Shown: positions 8,884 through 17,223 of the stretch, piece after piece
Numbering within the stretch: the first letter of the stretch is position 1
How the letters are laid out: every line of letters starts with the position of its first letter
The notes under the pieces: model-generated
Seen by the model: the letters and a program-made list of their open reading frames with translations, nothing else
Told to the model about the DNA's origin: nothing
Database searches by the model: none
Translations under genes and position numbers: made by a program
From: Methylovorus glucosotrophus
Lineage (GTDB): Bacteria; Pseudomonadota; Gammaproteobacteria; Burkholderiales; Methylophilaceae
Assembly: GCF_009858335.1 (NCBI RefSeq)
Contig: NZ_VMSE01000001.1
Location: forward strand, 1,488,001-1,552,000
Reading direction: 5' to 3'
Length of the DNA stretch: 64,000 nt

Positions 8884-9831
8884 ATGTATTTTCATTCGCA
8901 AACTTTTAAAGCACCGGCAGACGGCCCCCGGCTGATTGTGCTGGGCGCAGTGCATGGCAATGAAACCTGCGGCACGCAGGCGATTCTGCGCGTGCTGGAT
9001 GAAATCGCAGCGGGCAGTATTTCCATACTGCGTGGCTCCGTAACCTTTGTGCCGATCACCAATCCTCTGGCATACCAGCATCACCGCCGCAGTGGTGACC
9101 GCAATCTCAATCGCAATTTATTCCCGAATGCCCAGCCGGTGGAGTTTGAAGACCACATCGCCAACTGGCTGTGCCCCTTGCTCGCCCAGCATGAGGTGTT
9201 GCTCGACCTGCATTCGTTTCATACTGATGGCGAGCCATTTGCGCTGATTGGCCCGCTGGATAACAACGGCCCGCTCGAGCCTTTCTCCCATGCAGCAAAA
9301 GAAGAAGGCCTGGCCCGGCATCTGGGCGTGCAGCGTTTTGTCGATGGCTGGCTGGATACCTATGCGCGTGGTGTTGCACGGCGGCAGGCCATGAACCCGG
9401 AAGCCACCCCGGCCGCCGAGAGTGATTTGCGCTATGGGGTAGGCACCACGGAATACATGCGCACGGTGGGCGGCTACGGCCTGACCCTGGAATGCGGGCA
9501 GCATGACGACCCCGCCGCGCCGGAGGTAGCCTACCGCGCGATTCTCAATACGCTCGCTTATCTGGGAATATCGGGGGAAGCAGCACCGGCTGCCGTAGCC
9601 CAGGCGGAATCATTGCGCATTTACGAGGTCGTAGATCGTGCCAGTGATCAGGATACTTTCGTCAAGGTCTGGCGCAGCTTTGATGCTGTGCAGGCGGGCG
9701 AGCTGATTGGTACGCGCGGCAGTGGCGAAGACGTGTATGCAGAGGAGGGGGGCTATATCCTGTTCCCCAATCCTGATGCGGCTAGCGGGCAAGAGTGGTT
9801 TTATCTGGCCAAGGCGGTGAAGCGTATCTGA
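8884..9831 (+). CDS. Succinylglutamate desuccinylase/aspartoacylase family zinc hydrolase
   Basis: A 315-residue carboxypeptidase-fold protein with the zinc ligands H-x-x-E in G-A-V-H-G-N-E-T and the third ligand in L-L-D-L-H-S-F-H. The R-N-L-N-R-N motif, which binds the substrate carboxylate, is also present. Family members remove acyl groups from amino acids (N-succinylglutamate, N-acetylaspartate); the true substrate is unknown. No arginine-catabolism genes lie nearby. The ATG at 8884 with a GGAAG ribosome site was chosen over an upstream TTG. It is close behind copA, probably by transcriptional convenience. Confidence 0.8.
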   Translation: MYFHSQTFKAPADGPRLIVLGAVHGNETCGTQAILRVLDEIAAGSISILRGSVTFVPITNPLAYQHHRRSGDRNLNRNLFPNAQPVEFEDHIANWLCPLLAQHEVLLDLHSFHTDGEPFALIGPLDNNGPLEPFSHAAKEEGLARHLGVQRFVDGWLDTYARGVARRQAMNPEATPAAESDLRYGVGTTEYMRTVGGYGLTLECGQHDDPAAPEVAYRAILNTLAYLGISGEAAPAAVAQAESLRIYEVVDRASDQDTFVKVWRSFDAVQAGELIGTRGSGEDVYAEEGGYILFPNPDAASGQEWFYLAKAVKRI

Positions 9832-9886
9832 AGCACGGTATCCGATCGCAAGCATTACCCTATTTATCTGGTGATCGGAGCCTTTC

Positions 9887-10492
9887 ATGTCAGTTGTTCA
9901 CACCCGCTTTAGGTCTGCGCTTTTACCCCTTGCCTTGTTTTCCCTTGCCGCATTTTCACTTCCAGCGCAGGCGGATTGGATACTCAACCCACAGGCCTCG
10001 GACCTCAGTTTCGTTTCCATCAAAAAGAACAGCATCGCCGAAATCCACCACTTCAAGGAGCTGAGCGGCAGCATCAGCGATGCCGGTGCCTTTAGCCTAA
10101 GCATCAAGCTCGCCAGTGTGGATACCGGCATCGCCGTGCGGGATGAACGCATGCGCAACATGCTGTTTGATACCGCCATGTTCCCCAGCGCCTCGGTCAG
10201 CGGCAAAACGCCCGCCAATGATTACAGCAGCCTGCCCGCAGGCACCAGCCGCATTGAGAGCCTGAAATTTACACTCGATTTGCATGGCAAGAACGTGGAG
10301 CTCAATAGCAAGGTGCGCGTCACCAGCCTGAGCAACAACAAGCTGCTGATCAGTACCATTCAGCCGGTGATTGTGGACGCGGCGAATTTTGAGCTGGTGG
10401 CCGGCATCGAAAAGCTGCGCGAAGTCGCTCAGCTGCCTGCGATCAGCACCGCGGTGCCCGTTACCCTCAATCTGGTGTTTGATCGGCAATAA
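9887..10492 (+). CDS. YceI-family periplasmic protein
   Basis: A 201-residue protein with a signal peptide (A-L-F-S-L-A-A-F-S-L-P-A-Q-A, cleavage before D-W-I-L-N). The mature part is a lipocalin-like beta-barrel typical of YceI: S-D-L-S-F-V-S-I-K-K near the start, V-D-T-G-I-A-V-R-D-E-R-M-R in the middle and D-T-A-M-F-P-S-A. Members bind isoprenoid or other lipid-like molecules and are often pH- or stress-induced. The start has a CGGAG ribosome site. It is monocistronic or loosely linked to the genes beside it. Confidence 0.85.
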   Translation: MSVVHTRFRSALLPLALFSLAAFSLPAQADWILNPQASDLSFVSIKKNSIAEIHHFKELSGSISDAGAFSLSIKLASVDTGIAVRDERMRNMLFDTAMFPSASVSGKTPANDYSSLPAGTSRIESLKFTLDLHGKNVELNSKVRVTSLSNNKLLISTIQPVIVDAANFELVAGIEKLREVAQLPAISTAVPVTLNLVFDRQ

Positions 10493-10638
10493 CGAGTAGA
10501 ATGCCCTGCCGGTGCGGTGAATAAGGCAGTAAGTTTGCATGCGTGCAAACCGATGAGCCGTCATTGACCTAGTGTGACTCTGCCGATATGGATTAGGCGC
10601 ACCGGCCCCTCTGATCGCAACTTCACGAGCGAGCTTCC

Positions 10639-11301
10639 ATGAGCATGGTGATACCTGAACCGTTAAAACGTCGTCCCCGCCTGTTGATGGCGCTCATCGC
10701 CGGCCTTGCCATGGGGCTGTTGCTGCCTTATGACTGGGATCTGGTCACGCGCCTGCTGGTCACATGGAATGGCGTGGTGTGGTTTTACCTTATCCTCATC
10801 ATCTGGCTCATATCTCACACCAGCCATGCCGACATCCGCCGGATTGCCGAACAGGAAGACAAAGGCGCCATGGCCGTGCTGGCCGTGCTCTGTCTGGGCT
10901 CCATACTCAGCCTGGTGGCGATAGGCTTTGAGCTGGCATCGCTGGAAGATGTGACCCGTGCGGCGCGCGTGCTGCATTATGCGCTCACGGCGATTACCAT
11001 TTTCGGCTCCTGGCTGCTGGTTGGCATGGTATTCACCCTCCATTACGCCCACTCGTATTATCTTTCTGACAAAAAGCATCGCCCGCTGAAATTCCCCGAC
11101 GATGCCGTGGAGCTGAGTTACTGGGATTTTCTTTATTTCGCCAGCACAATTGCCGTGGCGGCGCAGACCTCGGATGTGGCCGTGATGAACACCAGCACAC
11201 GCAAGGCCGTTACTGCTCAGTCCATCCTCAGTTTCATTTTCAATGTGGCGTTTATCGGCCTGCTGATCAACCTCGCCGGAAGCATGATAGGCGGGAATTA
11301 A
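10639..11301 (+). CDS. DUF1345 family inner-membrane protein
   Basis: A 220-residue protein with about five transmembrane helices. The family signature D-F-L-Y-F-A-S-T-I-A-V-A-A-Q-T-S-D-V near residues 162-180 and T-R-K-A-V-T-A-Q-S-I-L-S-F-I-F-N-V after it are characteristic of DUF1345. Function is unknown; the sequence around T-S-D-V resembles pore-lining regions of ion channels. A GAGCGAGC sequence precedes the ATG. A weak hairpin with a T-run (about 11409-11431) may end its transcript. Confidence 0.85.
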   Translation: MSMVIPEPLKRRPRLLMALIAGLAMGLLLPYDWDLVTRLLVTWNGVVWFYLILIIWLISHTSHADIRRIAEQEDKGAMAVLAVLCLGSILSLVAIGFELASLEDVTRAARVLHYALTAITIFGSWLLVGMVFTLHYAHSYYLSDKKHRPLKFPDDAVELSYWDFLYFASTIAVAAQTSDVAVMNTSTRKAVTAQSILSFIFNVAFIGLLINLAGSMIGGN

Positions 11302-11456
11302 CGATTGGCGCTGGCGTAGCGCGGCGCAAGCCTATTTACAATGTCTGACCCCCGATTCGGACATGCGCTTATGCCGGTATCCCGCCTGACTCCCTAAGCT
11401 GAACGAACGCTCTTGTTGAAGAGTGTTTTTCAATCATCGCTTAAAGGAGACACATC

Positions 11457-11693
11457 ATGGCTCAAAAGCAAAGCAACCGCGGGTTTGCCGCAATGGACGC
11501 TGCCAAGCAGCGAGAGATCGCCAGCATGGGCGGCAAAGCCGCTCACCAGAAGGGCTCTGCGCATGAATTCACCTCGCAGGAAGCCCGGCTCGCAGGACAG
11601 AAAGGCGGGCAAGCTGCACACCGCAAGGGCACAGCCCATCAATTTGACTCCCAGTCGGCCCGTGAAGCTGGCCGCAAGGGCGGTCAACATTAA
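11457..11693 (+). CDS. KGG-repeat general stress protein
   Basis: A 78-residue hydrophilic protein made of repeats of the KGG type: G-G-K-A-A-H-Q-K-G, then G-G-Q-A-A-H-R-K-G, then R-K-G-G-Q-H at the end. Each is preceded by a short helix (A-A-K-Q-R-E-I-A, S-Q-E-A-R-L-A, S-Q-S-A-R-E-A). This is the GsiB/YciG type of stress protein, thought to protect against desiccation or oxidative damage. An AAGGAGA ribosome site is present. It fits the stress-protein theme of the region. Confidence 0.88.
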   Translation: MAQKQSNRGFAAMDAAKQREIASMGGKAAHQKGSAHEFTSQEARLAGQKGGQAAHRKGTAHQFDSQSAREAGRKGGQH

Positions 11694-11998
11694 TCGACAA
11701 GCCTCGTCTTGTCTTCATCATTCACTTGTCTATCCGTTAAATCAGCCACTTACTGGTAAAAGTCAGGGTTCGACTTTCTAACCGGTATTGAAGCCAAGTA
11801 AGGTTTTAACTTAAACCTTTAGAAACCTGTAGTAATAAAACCTGTGAGAGAAAAGCAGGGCGCATGCCTTGCTTTTTTCATGTTCGCTTGGCGCCAGCAT
11901 AAAGAGAGTCCTACACCTGAATAAGGATTTCCTTATGCAGATGAGCTCGAATAGCGACTAGAGTAAAAACCATCTACACAACGTAAATACAAGGTCTT
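11694..11998 (+). other. Gene-free stretch between the stress gene and the response regulator
   Basis: These 305 bases hold no ORF that I trust. The recognisable element is a terminator at about 11853-11877 (AAGCAGG..CCTTGCTT followed by a T-run). The rest presumably carries the promoter of the response-regulator gene; no clear -35/-10 pair is assigned. Confidence 0.5.
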
Positions 11999-12643
11999 AT
12001 GAAACACATTATTGTCGTGGATGGTTTCTCTGGCACTCGTAAGCTGTTGTGCCAACTCATCAGTAATACCCAGAAACAGTATGCCGTGGATCAGGCCATG
12101 AATGTGGTCGATGCCGAGGCCATCATCCGCCAGAAGCGGGTGAATCTGGTCATTCTGGACATCTCCAAGCCCACCAAAAACGGCCTCGAAGCCCTGCTTG
12201 ATCTCAAGCAGCTGTTTCCCAAGATTCCCGTGCTGGTGATCAACGGGCCCGACCATGCGAAATACGCAGACCACTTTCTGGATATCCGCTGCGAAGGCTA
12301 CCTGACCAAGGATGCGGATTACGCCGAGCTGTGCAAGGCCATCCAGGCCATACTCGCGGGCGATTCGTACTTCCCCTCCATCCATCAGTCGAGTGCCCAG
12401 TTGCCGGAGAAATCACGGTATCCCAAGCGCCTGTCCTCCCGGGAAATGCAGATATTTCTCAAGACCATCAAGGGCATGACCACGAAATCCATGTCCAATG
12501 AGCTGAAAATCAGCTCCAGCACGGTCAGCGTCACCAAATCCAACATTATGCGCAAAATGCAGTTGCGCGACCGGCGTGAGCTGATCATGTACGCGTTGCG
12601 GCAAGAGTGGTTGCCGCCCAATTATATTTTCCAGCCTCGTTAA
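11999..12643 (+). CDS. NarL/FixJ-type response regulator
   Basis: A 214-residue two-domain protein. The receiver has the phosphoacceptor aspartate in V-I-L-D-I-S-K-P (about residue 58) and a later conserved lysine (Y-L-T-K-D-A). The acidic pair near the N-terminus is partly lost (I-V-V-D-G only), so phosphorylation may be atypical. The C-terminal LuxR-type helix-turn-helix runs through L-S-S-R-E-M-Q-I-F and S-S-S-T-V-S-V-T-K-S-N-I. No sensor kinase lies next to it, so it is an orphan regulator in this window. Confidence 0.85.
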   Translation: MKHIIVVDGFSGTRKLLCQLISNTQKQYAVDQAMNVVDAEAIIRQKRVNLVILDISKPTKNGLEALLDLKQLFPKIPVLVINGPDHAKYADHFLDIRCEGYLTKDADYAELCKAIQAILAGDSYFPSIHQSSAQLPEKSRYPKRLSSREMQIFLKTIKGMTTKSMSNELKISSSTVSVTKSNIMRKMQLRDRRELIMYALRQEWLPPNYIFQPR

Positions 12644-12761
12644 GCACAGCCAGGCCCAGACCCCATATATTCTTACACGGGTTTGACGTGCATCCTGACA
12701 GCCAGCATGGCGGGTCTGAATTAAGCTGAATATTCTCATTCATTCAGCAGGAGATTTCGCC

Positions 12762-13667
12762 ATGCCAACAGATAACCAGGTATTAGAGGGCTCTCACGGG
12801 CACGATCATCGCGACATGCAGCAACCTCCGCAGCAGCAACACCAGCAGCCGGGCCGTGAAGAAGACATGGAGCCGCGTCCCCAGTATATTGACCCTGCTT
12901 ACAAGGCCAGCGGCAAGCTGAAAGGCAAGGTGGCGCTGATTACCGGAGGGGATAGTGGAATAGGGCGTGCAGTGGCGGTGCATTTCGCCGCAGAGGGCGC
13001 CAATGTAGCGATCATCTACTACACCGACGCCGAAGAAGAGGATGCCTACAAGACGCTGGATATCCTGAGCGACTATGGTGTGTATGCCGAGGTATTCCAG
13101 GGCGATATCAGCGAGGTCAGCTTTTCCCGCAGTGTGGTGGACCAGATACTGAACAAATTTGGCCAGCTGGATATCGTGGTCAACAATGCGGCGCAGCAGT
13201 TTGAGCAGAAGAGCCTGGTGGATATTGCGCCATCGCAGCTGGAGCAGACGTTTAAGGTGAATGTGTTCGGCATGTTTTACCTCACGCAGGCAGCGCTGCC
13301 ACACTTGAAAAAAGGCGGCCGCATTATCAACACAGCCTCTGTTACAGCTTATAAAGGTAATCCGGTACTGCTGGATTATTCCGCCACCAAGGGCGCCATC
13401 GTGGCCTTTACGCGTTCCCTGGCGCAGCAATTGAGCGAGCAGGGGATTACCGTCAACGCCGTGGCCCCCGGTCCGATCTGGACTCCATTGATTCCCGCCA
13501 GCTTCTCCGCAGAAAAGGTGGAGAAGTTCGGACATGACACCCCGATGGGCCGCCCCGGCCAGCCGAGTGAAGTGGCCCCGGCGTATGTCTTCTTAGCCTC
13601 TAATGACAGCTCGTATATCAGCGGGCAAGTCATACACCCCAACGGCGGCACCTCGGTTAACGGCTGA
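12762..13667 (+). CDS. SDR family oxidoreductase with His/Gln-rich N-terminus (YghA-like)
   Basis: This 301-residue short-chain dehydrogenase has a T-G-G-D-S-G-I-G-R-A cofactor motif (about residue 61), N-N-A-A near residue 142 and the catalytic Y-S-A-T-K (about residue 205), with its serine in N-T-A-S-V. The first 45 residues are a Gln/His/Pro-rich extension typical of the YghA/general-stress-protein-39 group, usually NADP-dependent aldehyde or sugar reductases. A CAGGAGA ribosome site and a terminator make it a single-gene unit. It probably belongs to the stress genes nearby. Confidence 0.88.
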   Translation: MPTDNQVLEGSHGHDHRDMQQPPQQQHQQPGREEDMEPRPQYIDPAYKASGKLKGKVALITGGDSGIGRAVAVHFAAEGANVAIIYYTDAEEEDAYKTLDILSDYGVYAEVFQGDISEVSFSRSVVDQILNKFGQLDIVVNNAAQQFEQKSLVDIAPSQLEQTFKVNVFGMFYLTQAALPHLKKGGRIINTASVTAYKGNPVLLDYSATKGAIVAFTRSLAQQLSEQGITVNAVAPGPIWTPLIPASFSAEKVEKFGHDTPMGRPGQPSEVAPAYVFLASNDSSYISGQVIHPNGGTSVNG

Positions 13668-13695
13668 GCTTTAACCTTAAAAAGTGCGTCAAAAC

Positions 13696-13718
13696 AAAAG
13701 GGGCTTTGGCCCCTTTTT
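13696..13718. terminator. Bidirectional terminator between convergent genes
   Basis: The hairpin AAAAGGGG-CTTTGG-CCCCTTTTT lies between the SDR gene and the convergent DUF4142 gene. A/T runs on both sides suit termination in both directions. Confidence 0.85.
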
Positions 13719-13777
13719 GTGTTTTATAAACCATTAATAATCAATTAAATAATTAGTAAAGTTAATGTTTTAAATCA

Positions 13778-14296
13778 TTAGTGCGGCGGTTCCTTGAGCG
13801 ATATTTCCAGCCGTTTACCCGCTTCAAGATGCTGCTTCAGCATGGGCAGGTTTTGAGCGGCAAACGCTTTCAGCTCTGGATTTTCCACCTTGGCAGCCGC
13901 CCTTTCGAATAACTCGACTTCATCCTGATGCGCTTCCACGCCAATATCCTCGATGAATGCCAGATCAAACGGTTTGCCATTTTTGGCAGACATCAAATGC
14001 AATCGCAGCTTCTCCACCAGGCTGGGCTCTTCCTGCAGCTCCAGTTCCAGCTTCAGGGCCATGCGCTTCAGCTTGTCCCCGCACTTTTCATTGTCTTTTA
14101 ATACACGTTGCGCATATTCCTTTACCGCCGGCGTTTTGCTGTGCACGACCGCCAGGCGATTAAACTCCATCTCCATCACGCTGGCTTTGACGGCATTTTT
14201 CAGGAACATCTCATCCTGCATGGATAAAGCCGCAGCAAAACAAGGCATTGCGGCCATGCTCAAGACCAGAAGCGCCATAAAGCGCCTGTAACGCAT
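13778..14296 (-). CDS. DUF4142 family secreted protein
   Basis: A signal peptide (F-M-A-L-L-V-L-S-M-A-A-M-P-C-F-A-A) is followed by a helical bundle typical of DUF4142: F-L-K-N-A-V-K-A-S-V-M-E-M-E near the start, V-K-E-Y-A-Q-R-V, E-D-I-G-V-E-A-H-Q-D-E-V-E-L-F and a final leucine/lysine-rich helix. The fold resembles ferritin-like four-helix proteins. I took the ATG at 14296 in place of the upstream TTG at 14326. A more complete relative is at 27449-27979. Its role is unknown; members are often stress-associated. Confidence 0.8.
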   Translation of the reverse strand: MRYRRFMALLVLSMAAMPCFAAALSMQDEMFLKNAVKASVMEMEFNRLAVVHSKTPAVKEYAQRVLKDNEKCGDKLKRMALKLELELQEEPSLVEKLRLHLMSAKNGKPFDLAFIEDIGVEAHQDEVELFERAAAKVENPELKAFAAQNLPMLKQHLEAGKRLEISLKEPPH

Positions 14297-14360
14297 TTTT
14301 TTCGCTGGCCTATACACGAGGCTCAACCAGGCTTGAAAATTTGCCCATGAAAATCACGAA

Positions 14361-14771
14361 TCAGTGCTCCACGGCATTTTTGATCAACGCATCCGCTTCC
14401 AGGCAACGCTCGGCACATTGGCGGCATGCAGCAGCGCAATTATGGAAGATCTCGTTATCCGCATGCTCGATGGCATGTTGTTCGCATGCCGCAGCACAGG
14501 CATCGCAGATTTCAGCGCACACATGGCACGTCATGAAAAAATAGGGCGACTTGCGCGACATGAATTTGATCGCCATGAAGCAGCTTTCGGCACAATCGCG
14601 GCACAAGGCCGTCATGTGCGACATCCCCGGCGTATCCATCTGTATGCATTCCGTCACGCAAAGCTCACACCAGCGCGCGCAATGAAAGCAATCCTCAGTA
14701 CAGGTCTTGATGTGCATGTCCACGGGATCATGTTGACCAGACGTGGCTTTACCAAGAATAGAACCTAGCAT
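14361..14771 (-). CDS. Cys-rich four-helix-bundle copper-storage-type protein (Csp/DUF326)
   Basis: This 136-residue protein is packed with C-x2-C and C-x3-C motifs (C-T-E-D-C-F-H-C-A-R-W-C, C-R-D-C-A-E-S-C, C-H-V-C-A-E-I-C-D-A-C and C-A-A-A-C-R-Q-C-A-E-R-C). This is the pattern of the Csp family, whose four-helix bundle stores many Cu(I) ions in its core. No signal peptide is seen, so it is a cytosolic Csp3-like form. A strong GGAGG precedes the ATG at 14771. The copper ATPase gene is about 6 kb away. Confidence 0.88.
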   Translation of the reverse strand: MLGSILGKATSGQHDPVDMHIKTCTEDCFHCARWCELCVTECIQMDTPGMSHMTALCRDCAESCFMAIKFMSRKSPYFFMTCHVCAEICDACAAACEQHAIEHADNEIFHNCAAACRQCAERCLEADALIKNAVEH

Positions 14772-14967
14772 GATGACCTCCAACGTATGTAATTACCTGA
14801 AGGGTTCACGCTAAACCACGCACGGGCTATGCGTTATAAGCCAACACCGCATTGACGGGTAGGACATCGTTGAGATGCTCTGCAGCGCCTGACTGCGCAA
14901 TGAGAGTGGGGAGGTTTGGCTACATGGCCATTATTTTCAATGCTGAAGATCATAACTTTCTTGCATT

Positions 14968-15001
14968 GTATGATGGTCGTCATATATGATGATCATCATG
15001 A
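14968..15001. promoter_or_regulatory. Predicted tandem operator of the TetR regulator
   Basis: Two abutting copies of an 18-bp palindrome (ideal form ATATGATGATCATCATAT) lie here: 14968-14985 matches 15 of 18 positions and 14984-15001 matches 16 of 18. They overlap the start of the TetR gene. A third copy, 17 of 18, is at 15623-15640 before the SDR gene. This is classic TetR-type autoregulation; the assignment rests on sequence symmetry. Confidence 0.65.
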
Positions 15002-15582
15002 AAAAAGCAACGACACCACGTAACACCATCAATCGCAAAGAAACAACGCATAAACGCATTGTAGAAACCGCGGCCCGCGCTATTCGCCGCAGTGGTTACG
15101 ATGGCACTGGCGTAGCCGATATCATGAAAGAGGCAGGTCTTACGCATGGTGGCTTTTATGCCCATTTTTCCTCTCGCGATGCCATGTTGGCAGAGGCGGC
15201 GGATCTGGCAGGCGCCGACACTCTTGCCATCGCAGAAAGCATATTTGCCGAGGCACCTCAGGAGCAGGCGCTATTTGCCCTCATGAATGCCTATTTATCC
15301 AATGAACACATGGCCAATATTGAATCGGGTTGCGCCTTAGCTGCGCTGGGTTCAGAAATGCCACGTCAGGCGCCAGAAGTGAGAAAAGCGTCTACGCGCC
15401 GTATCAAGGAAATGATCAGCCTGGTTGAAAGCCGGCTGACAGGCCCCGATGCTCATGAGAAAGCACTACTCGCTATATCCACCATGGTCGGGACATTGTT
15501 GTTGGCACGTGCGGTTGATGAGCCTGAGCTGAGTCAGGATTTTCGGCAGGCAGCGTTATCGCACTACAAAGCCATCAAGTAA
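14998..15582 (+). CDS. TetR/AcrR family repressor
   Basis: The N-terminal helix-turn-helix (A-A-R-A-I-R-R-S-G-Y-D-G-T-G-V-A-D-I-M, then L-T-H-G-G-F-Y-A-H-F-S-S-R-D) is typical of TetR repressors. The C-terminal ligand-binding half has one cysteine in E-S-G-C-A-L-A, a pattern seen in several TetR subfamilies sensing reactive small molecules. In-frame ATGs at 14986, 14989 and 14998 lie inside the operator; I took the last. No ribosome site is visible, so the message may be nearly leaderless. It probably represses itself and the downstream SDR gene. Confidence 0.85.
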   Translation: MKKATTPRNTINRKETTHKRIVETAARAIRRSGYDGTGVADIMKEAGLTHGGFYAHFSSRDAMLAEAADLAGADTLAIAESIFAEAPQEQALFALMNAYLSNEHMANIESGCALAALGSEMPRQAPEVRKASTRRIKEMISLVESRLTGPDAHEKALLAISTMVGTLLLARAVDEPELSQDFRQAALSHYKAIK

Positions 15583-15622
15583 TAGGGTTGTAAAGCAGGC
15601 GTGTATTTTTTTTGGCCCTTTA

Positions 15623-15640
15623 ATATGACGATCATCATAT
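15623..15640. promoter_or_regulatory. Predicted TetR operator upstream of the SDR gene
   Basis: The sequence ATATGACGATCATCATAT is an almost perfect 18-bp palindrome matching the sites at 14968-15001. It lies 40 bases before the SDR start, where it would block the promoter. Confidence 0.65.
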
Positions 15641-15680
15641 TAAGACATATATATTTAATCGAATGACATAGGAGACAGGT

Positions 15681-16514
15681 ATGAAAAAAAGGGTCGCAAT
15701 CGTAACAGGCGCTTCATCCGGCATTGGTGAAGCGACAGCAGAATTACTCGCAAACTCGGGTTACAAGGTCTATGGCACCAGCCGCAAAGCAGATCAGGTA
15801 AGTAATCGACCTTACAAGATGATCACACTGGATGTGACCAGCGAGGCCTCAGTCGCAGCCGCATTAAAGCAAGTCATTGATATCGAAGGCCAGATTGATC
15901 TGCTGGTGAATAACGCAGGCTTCGGCGTAGCCCCGGGAGGCGCGGAGGAAAGCTCCATCGAGCAAACCCAGCGGATATTTGATACCAACTTTTTTGGCCT
16001 TGTCCGCATGACGCGAGCCGTTTTGCCTTATATGAGAAAGCAGGGCGCGGGCAGAATTATCAATATCGGCTCTATCCTGGGCCTGATACCCGCACCCTAC
16101 ATGGCGACCTATGCCGCCACCAAGCACGCGGTAGAAGGCTACTCCGAATCCATCGATCATGAGCTGCGCACCCAGGGCATCCGGGTCTCGGTAATAGAGC
16201 CTGCCTATACCAACACGCAATTTGAATCCAACACCCAGGAGCTAGACTCCAAGCTGGCGGAATACGCGACAGCACGTAAAGCCCTCGCCAAATTGATCAA
16301 AATTTCCGTGGCCGCTGGAGATGACCCTGGCGTAGTCGCCGAAGTCGTATTGAAAGCGGCCAGTGCCAAAAACCCCAAGCTTCGATATGCCGCCGGAAAG
16401 TTAGCGCGGCGCTTGAGCCTGCTGAGAAGATTTGCACCTGCAGCATTGGTGGATATGGGTATTCGCAAAGAAATGAAACTGGACTCACTCGACAGCATCG
16501 CCAGCCAGGCATAA
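15681..16514 (+). CDS. SDR family oxidoreductase under TetR control
   Basis: A 277-residue classical short-chain dehydrogenase: cofactor motif T-G-A-S-S-G-I-G-E-A at residues 10-19, N-N-A-G-F-G (about 75), and catalytic serine in N-I-G-S-I-L-G and Y-A-A-T-K-H-A (about 150). The arginine of T-S-R-K after the second strand suggests NADPH preference. The substrate is unknown. An AGGAGACAG ribosome site precedes the ATG. It forms a two-gene unit with the upstream TetR regulator through a shared operator. It is the last gene before the dif site. Confidence 0.88.
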   Translation: MKKRVAIVTGASSGIGEATAELLANSGYKVYGTSRKADQVSNRPYKMITLDVTSEASVAAALKQVIDIEGQIDLLVNNAGFGVAPGGAEESSIEQTQRIFDTNFFGLVRMTRAVLPYMRKQGAGRIINIGSILGLIPAPYMATYAATKHAVEGYSESIDHELRTQGIRVSVIEPAYTNTQFESNTQELDSKLAEYATARKALAKLIKISVAAGDDPGVVAEVVLKAASAKNPKLRYAAGKLARRLSLLRRFAPAALVDMGIRKEMKLDSLDSIASQA

Positions 16515-16608
16515 AGCAATATGCGGCGCAGCGCCTTGGTGGGCTTGGAAAGAAGAGCCCATTAAGGCGGGCGCCGTATGACTTTTGGTTTAACCATATT
16601 ATTACTTA

Positions 16609-16636
16609 ACTGCGCATAATGTATATTATGTTAAAT
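16609..16636 (+). other. dif: Chromosomal dif site (XerCD dimer-resolution site), left prophage junction
   Basis: These 28 bp match the E. coli dif sequence, as I know it, at 26 positions (only the first two differ). The XerC arm is 16609-16619, the central region TGTATA 16620-16625 and the XerD arm TTATGTTAAAT 16626-16636. XerC/XerD resolve chromosome dimers here at division. The sequence to its right is homologous to the phage sequence right of the second site at 23176-23192, so the dif XerD half now borders phage DNA. Gene orientation tends to switch here, as expected at a terminus. Confidence 0.93.
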
Positions 16637-16686
16637 CTAGTCACGAGATGCCGGAGGCGGCAAACGATGAAAAATATGAGGCTCAC

Positions 16687-16845
16687 TTAACCATGTAATA
16701 ACTGATACACCCACTCGGGGTTGATAATGAATATTACCGATAGTACAAATAAAACGAACGAAATGATAAAAACTAGAATTAAGGCGATTAGTAGTCTGTG
16801 TTCTAGATTTTGCTTTTTTGAAGGATAGTCCTTATTTCGATTCAT
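16687..16845 (-). CDS. Small single-span membrane protein, phage cargo
   Basis: A 52-residue frame starting at 16845 has a charged N-terminus (N-R-N-K-D-Y-P-S-K-K) and one long hydrophobic helix (about residues 18-41, L-L-I-A-L-I-L-V-F-I-I-S-F). It ends N-P-E-W-V-Y. Its start lies within the 3' end of the gene at 16832-17137, a 14-base overlap that implies translational coupling. Its stop overlaps the in-frame tail of the phage regulator (16696-16698) on the opposite strand. It is AT-rich like its neighbour. A toxin-like or exclusion function would fit, but is not shown. Confidence 0.6.
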   Translation of the reverse strand: MNRNKDYPSKKQNLEHRLLIALILVFIISFVLFVLSVIFIINPEWVYQLLHG

Positions 16846-17137
16846 TGATTTCGCACTCCTCTAACACTGACAAACTATCCATTAACAAACCGTCAGCAAA
16901 GACCATGAGATAAGGATGCATTTCAGCATCATGAATTACTTTAAGAATCTTTCTTCTGCCATCCTCAGTTATATAGAAAACGTGCCCATTGCTAATAGAG
17001 CGTATTACTACGGCTACAGGCTCATACCATTTTTCACCATTGCCATCTATTCCCCCAAGGTGAGTAACATTTTTAAAGTTCCCCGTCCCTTTTTTTGTAG
17101 CGCACCGAACATGATAACAATTCATAAGAAATCCCAT
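16832..17137 (-). CDS. DUF3892-like small protein, phage cargo
   Basis: A 101-residue cytosolic protein with N-V-T-H-L-G-G-I-D-G near residue 23, an E-K-W-Y-E-P-V segment and a K-I-L-K-V-I-H-D strand. This pattern resembles the DUF3892 family, small proteins found in many bacteria and mobile elements with no known function. Start could be M1 or the M-N-C-Y-H methionine at residue 5. It is AT-rich compared with the phage core. It occupies the slot between the 94-residue phage gene and dif, where the second phage copy carries an unrelated membrane protein. Confidence 0.6.
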   Translation of the reverse strand: MGFLMNCYHVRCATKKGTGNFKNVTHLGGIDGNGEKWYEPVAVVIRSISNGHVFYITEDGRRKILKVIHDAEMHPYLMVFADGLLMDSLSVLEECEINESK

Positions 17138-17223
17138 AGTAAAGATAGTTATTATGTTTTTGTTTTTATTGTGAATTTACATTTTCAGTATTAGCCTCTT
17201 AATCTCCCTAGTCAATAACCATT

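Noticed and set aside
6724..9084. A 786-codon minus-strand open frame opposite copA
   Set aside because: It is the antisense shadow of a well-supported copper ATPase; its translation is rich in His/Gln/Arg with no domain.
16586..16614. Degenerate inverted copy of dif immediately left of dif
   Set aside because: TTTAACCATATTATTACTTAAC resembles reversed dif only with several gaps, so it could be chance in AT-rich DNA.
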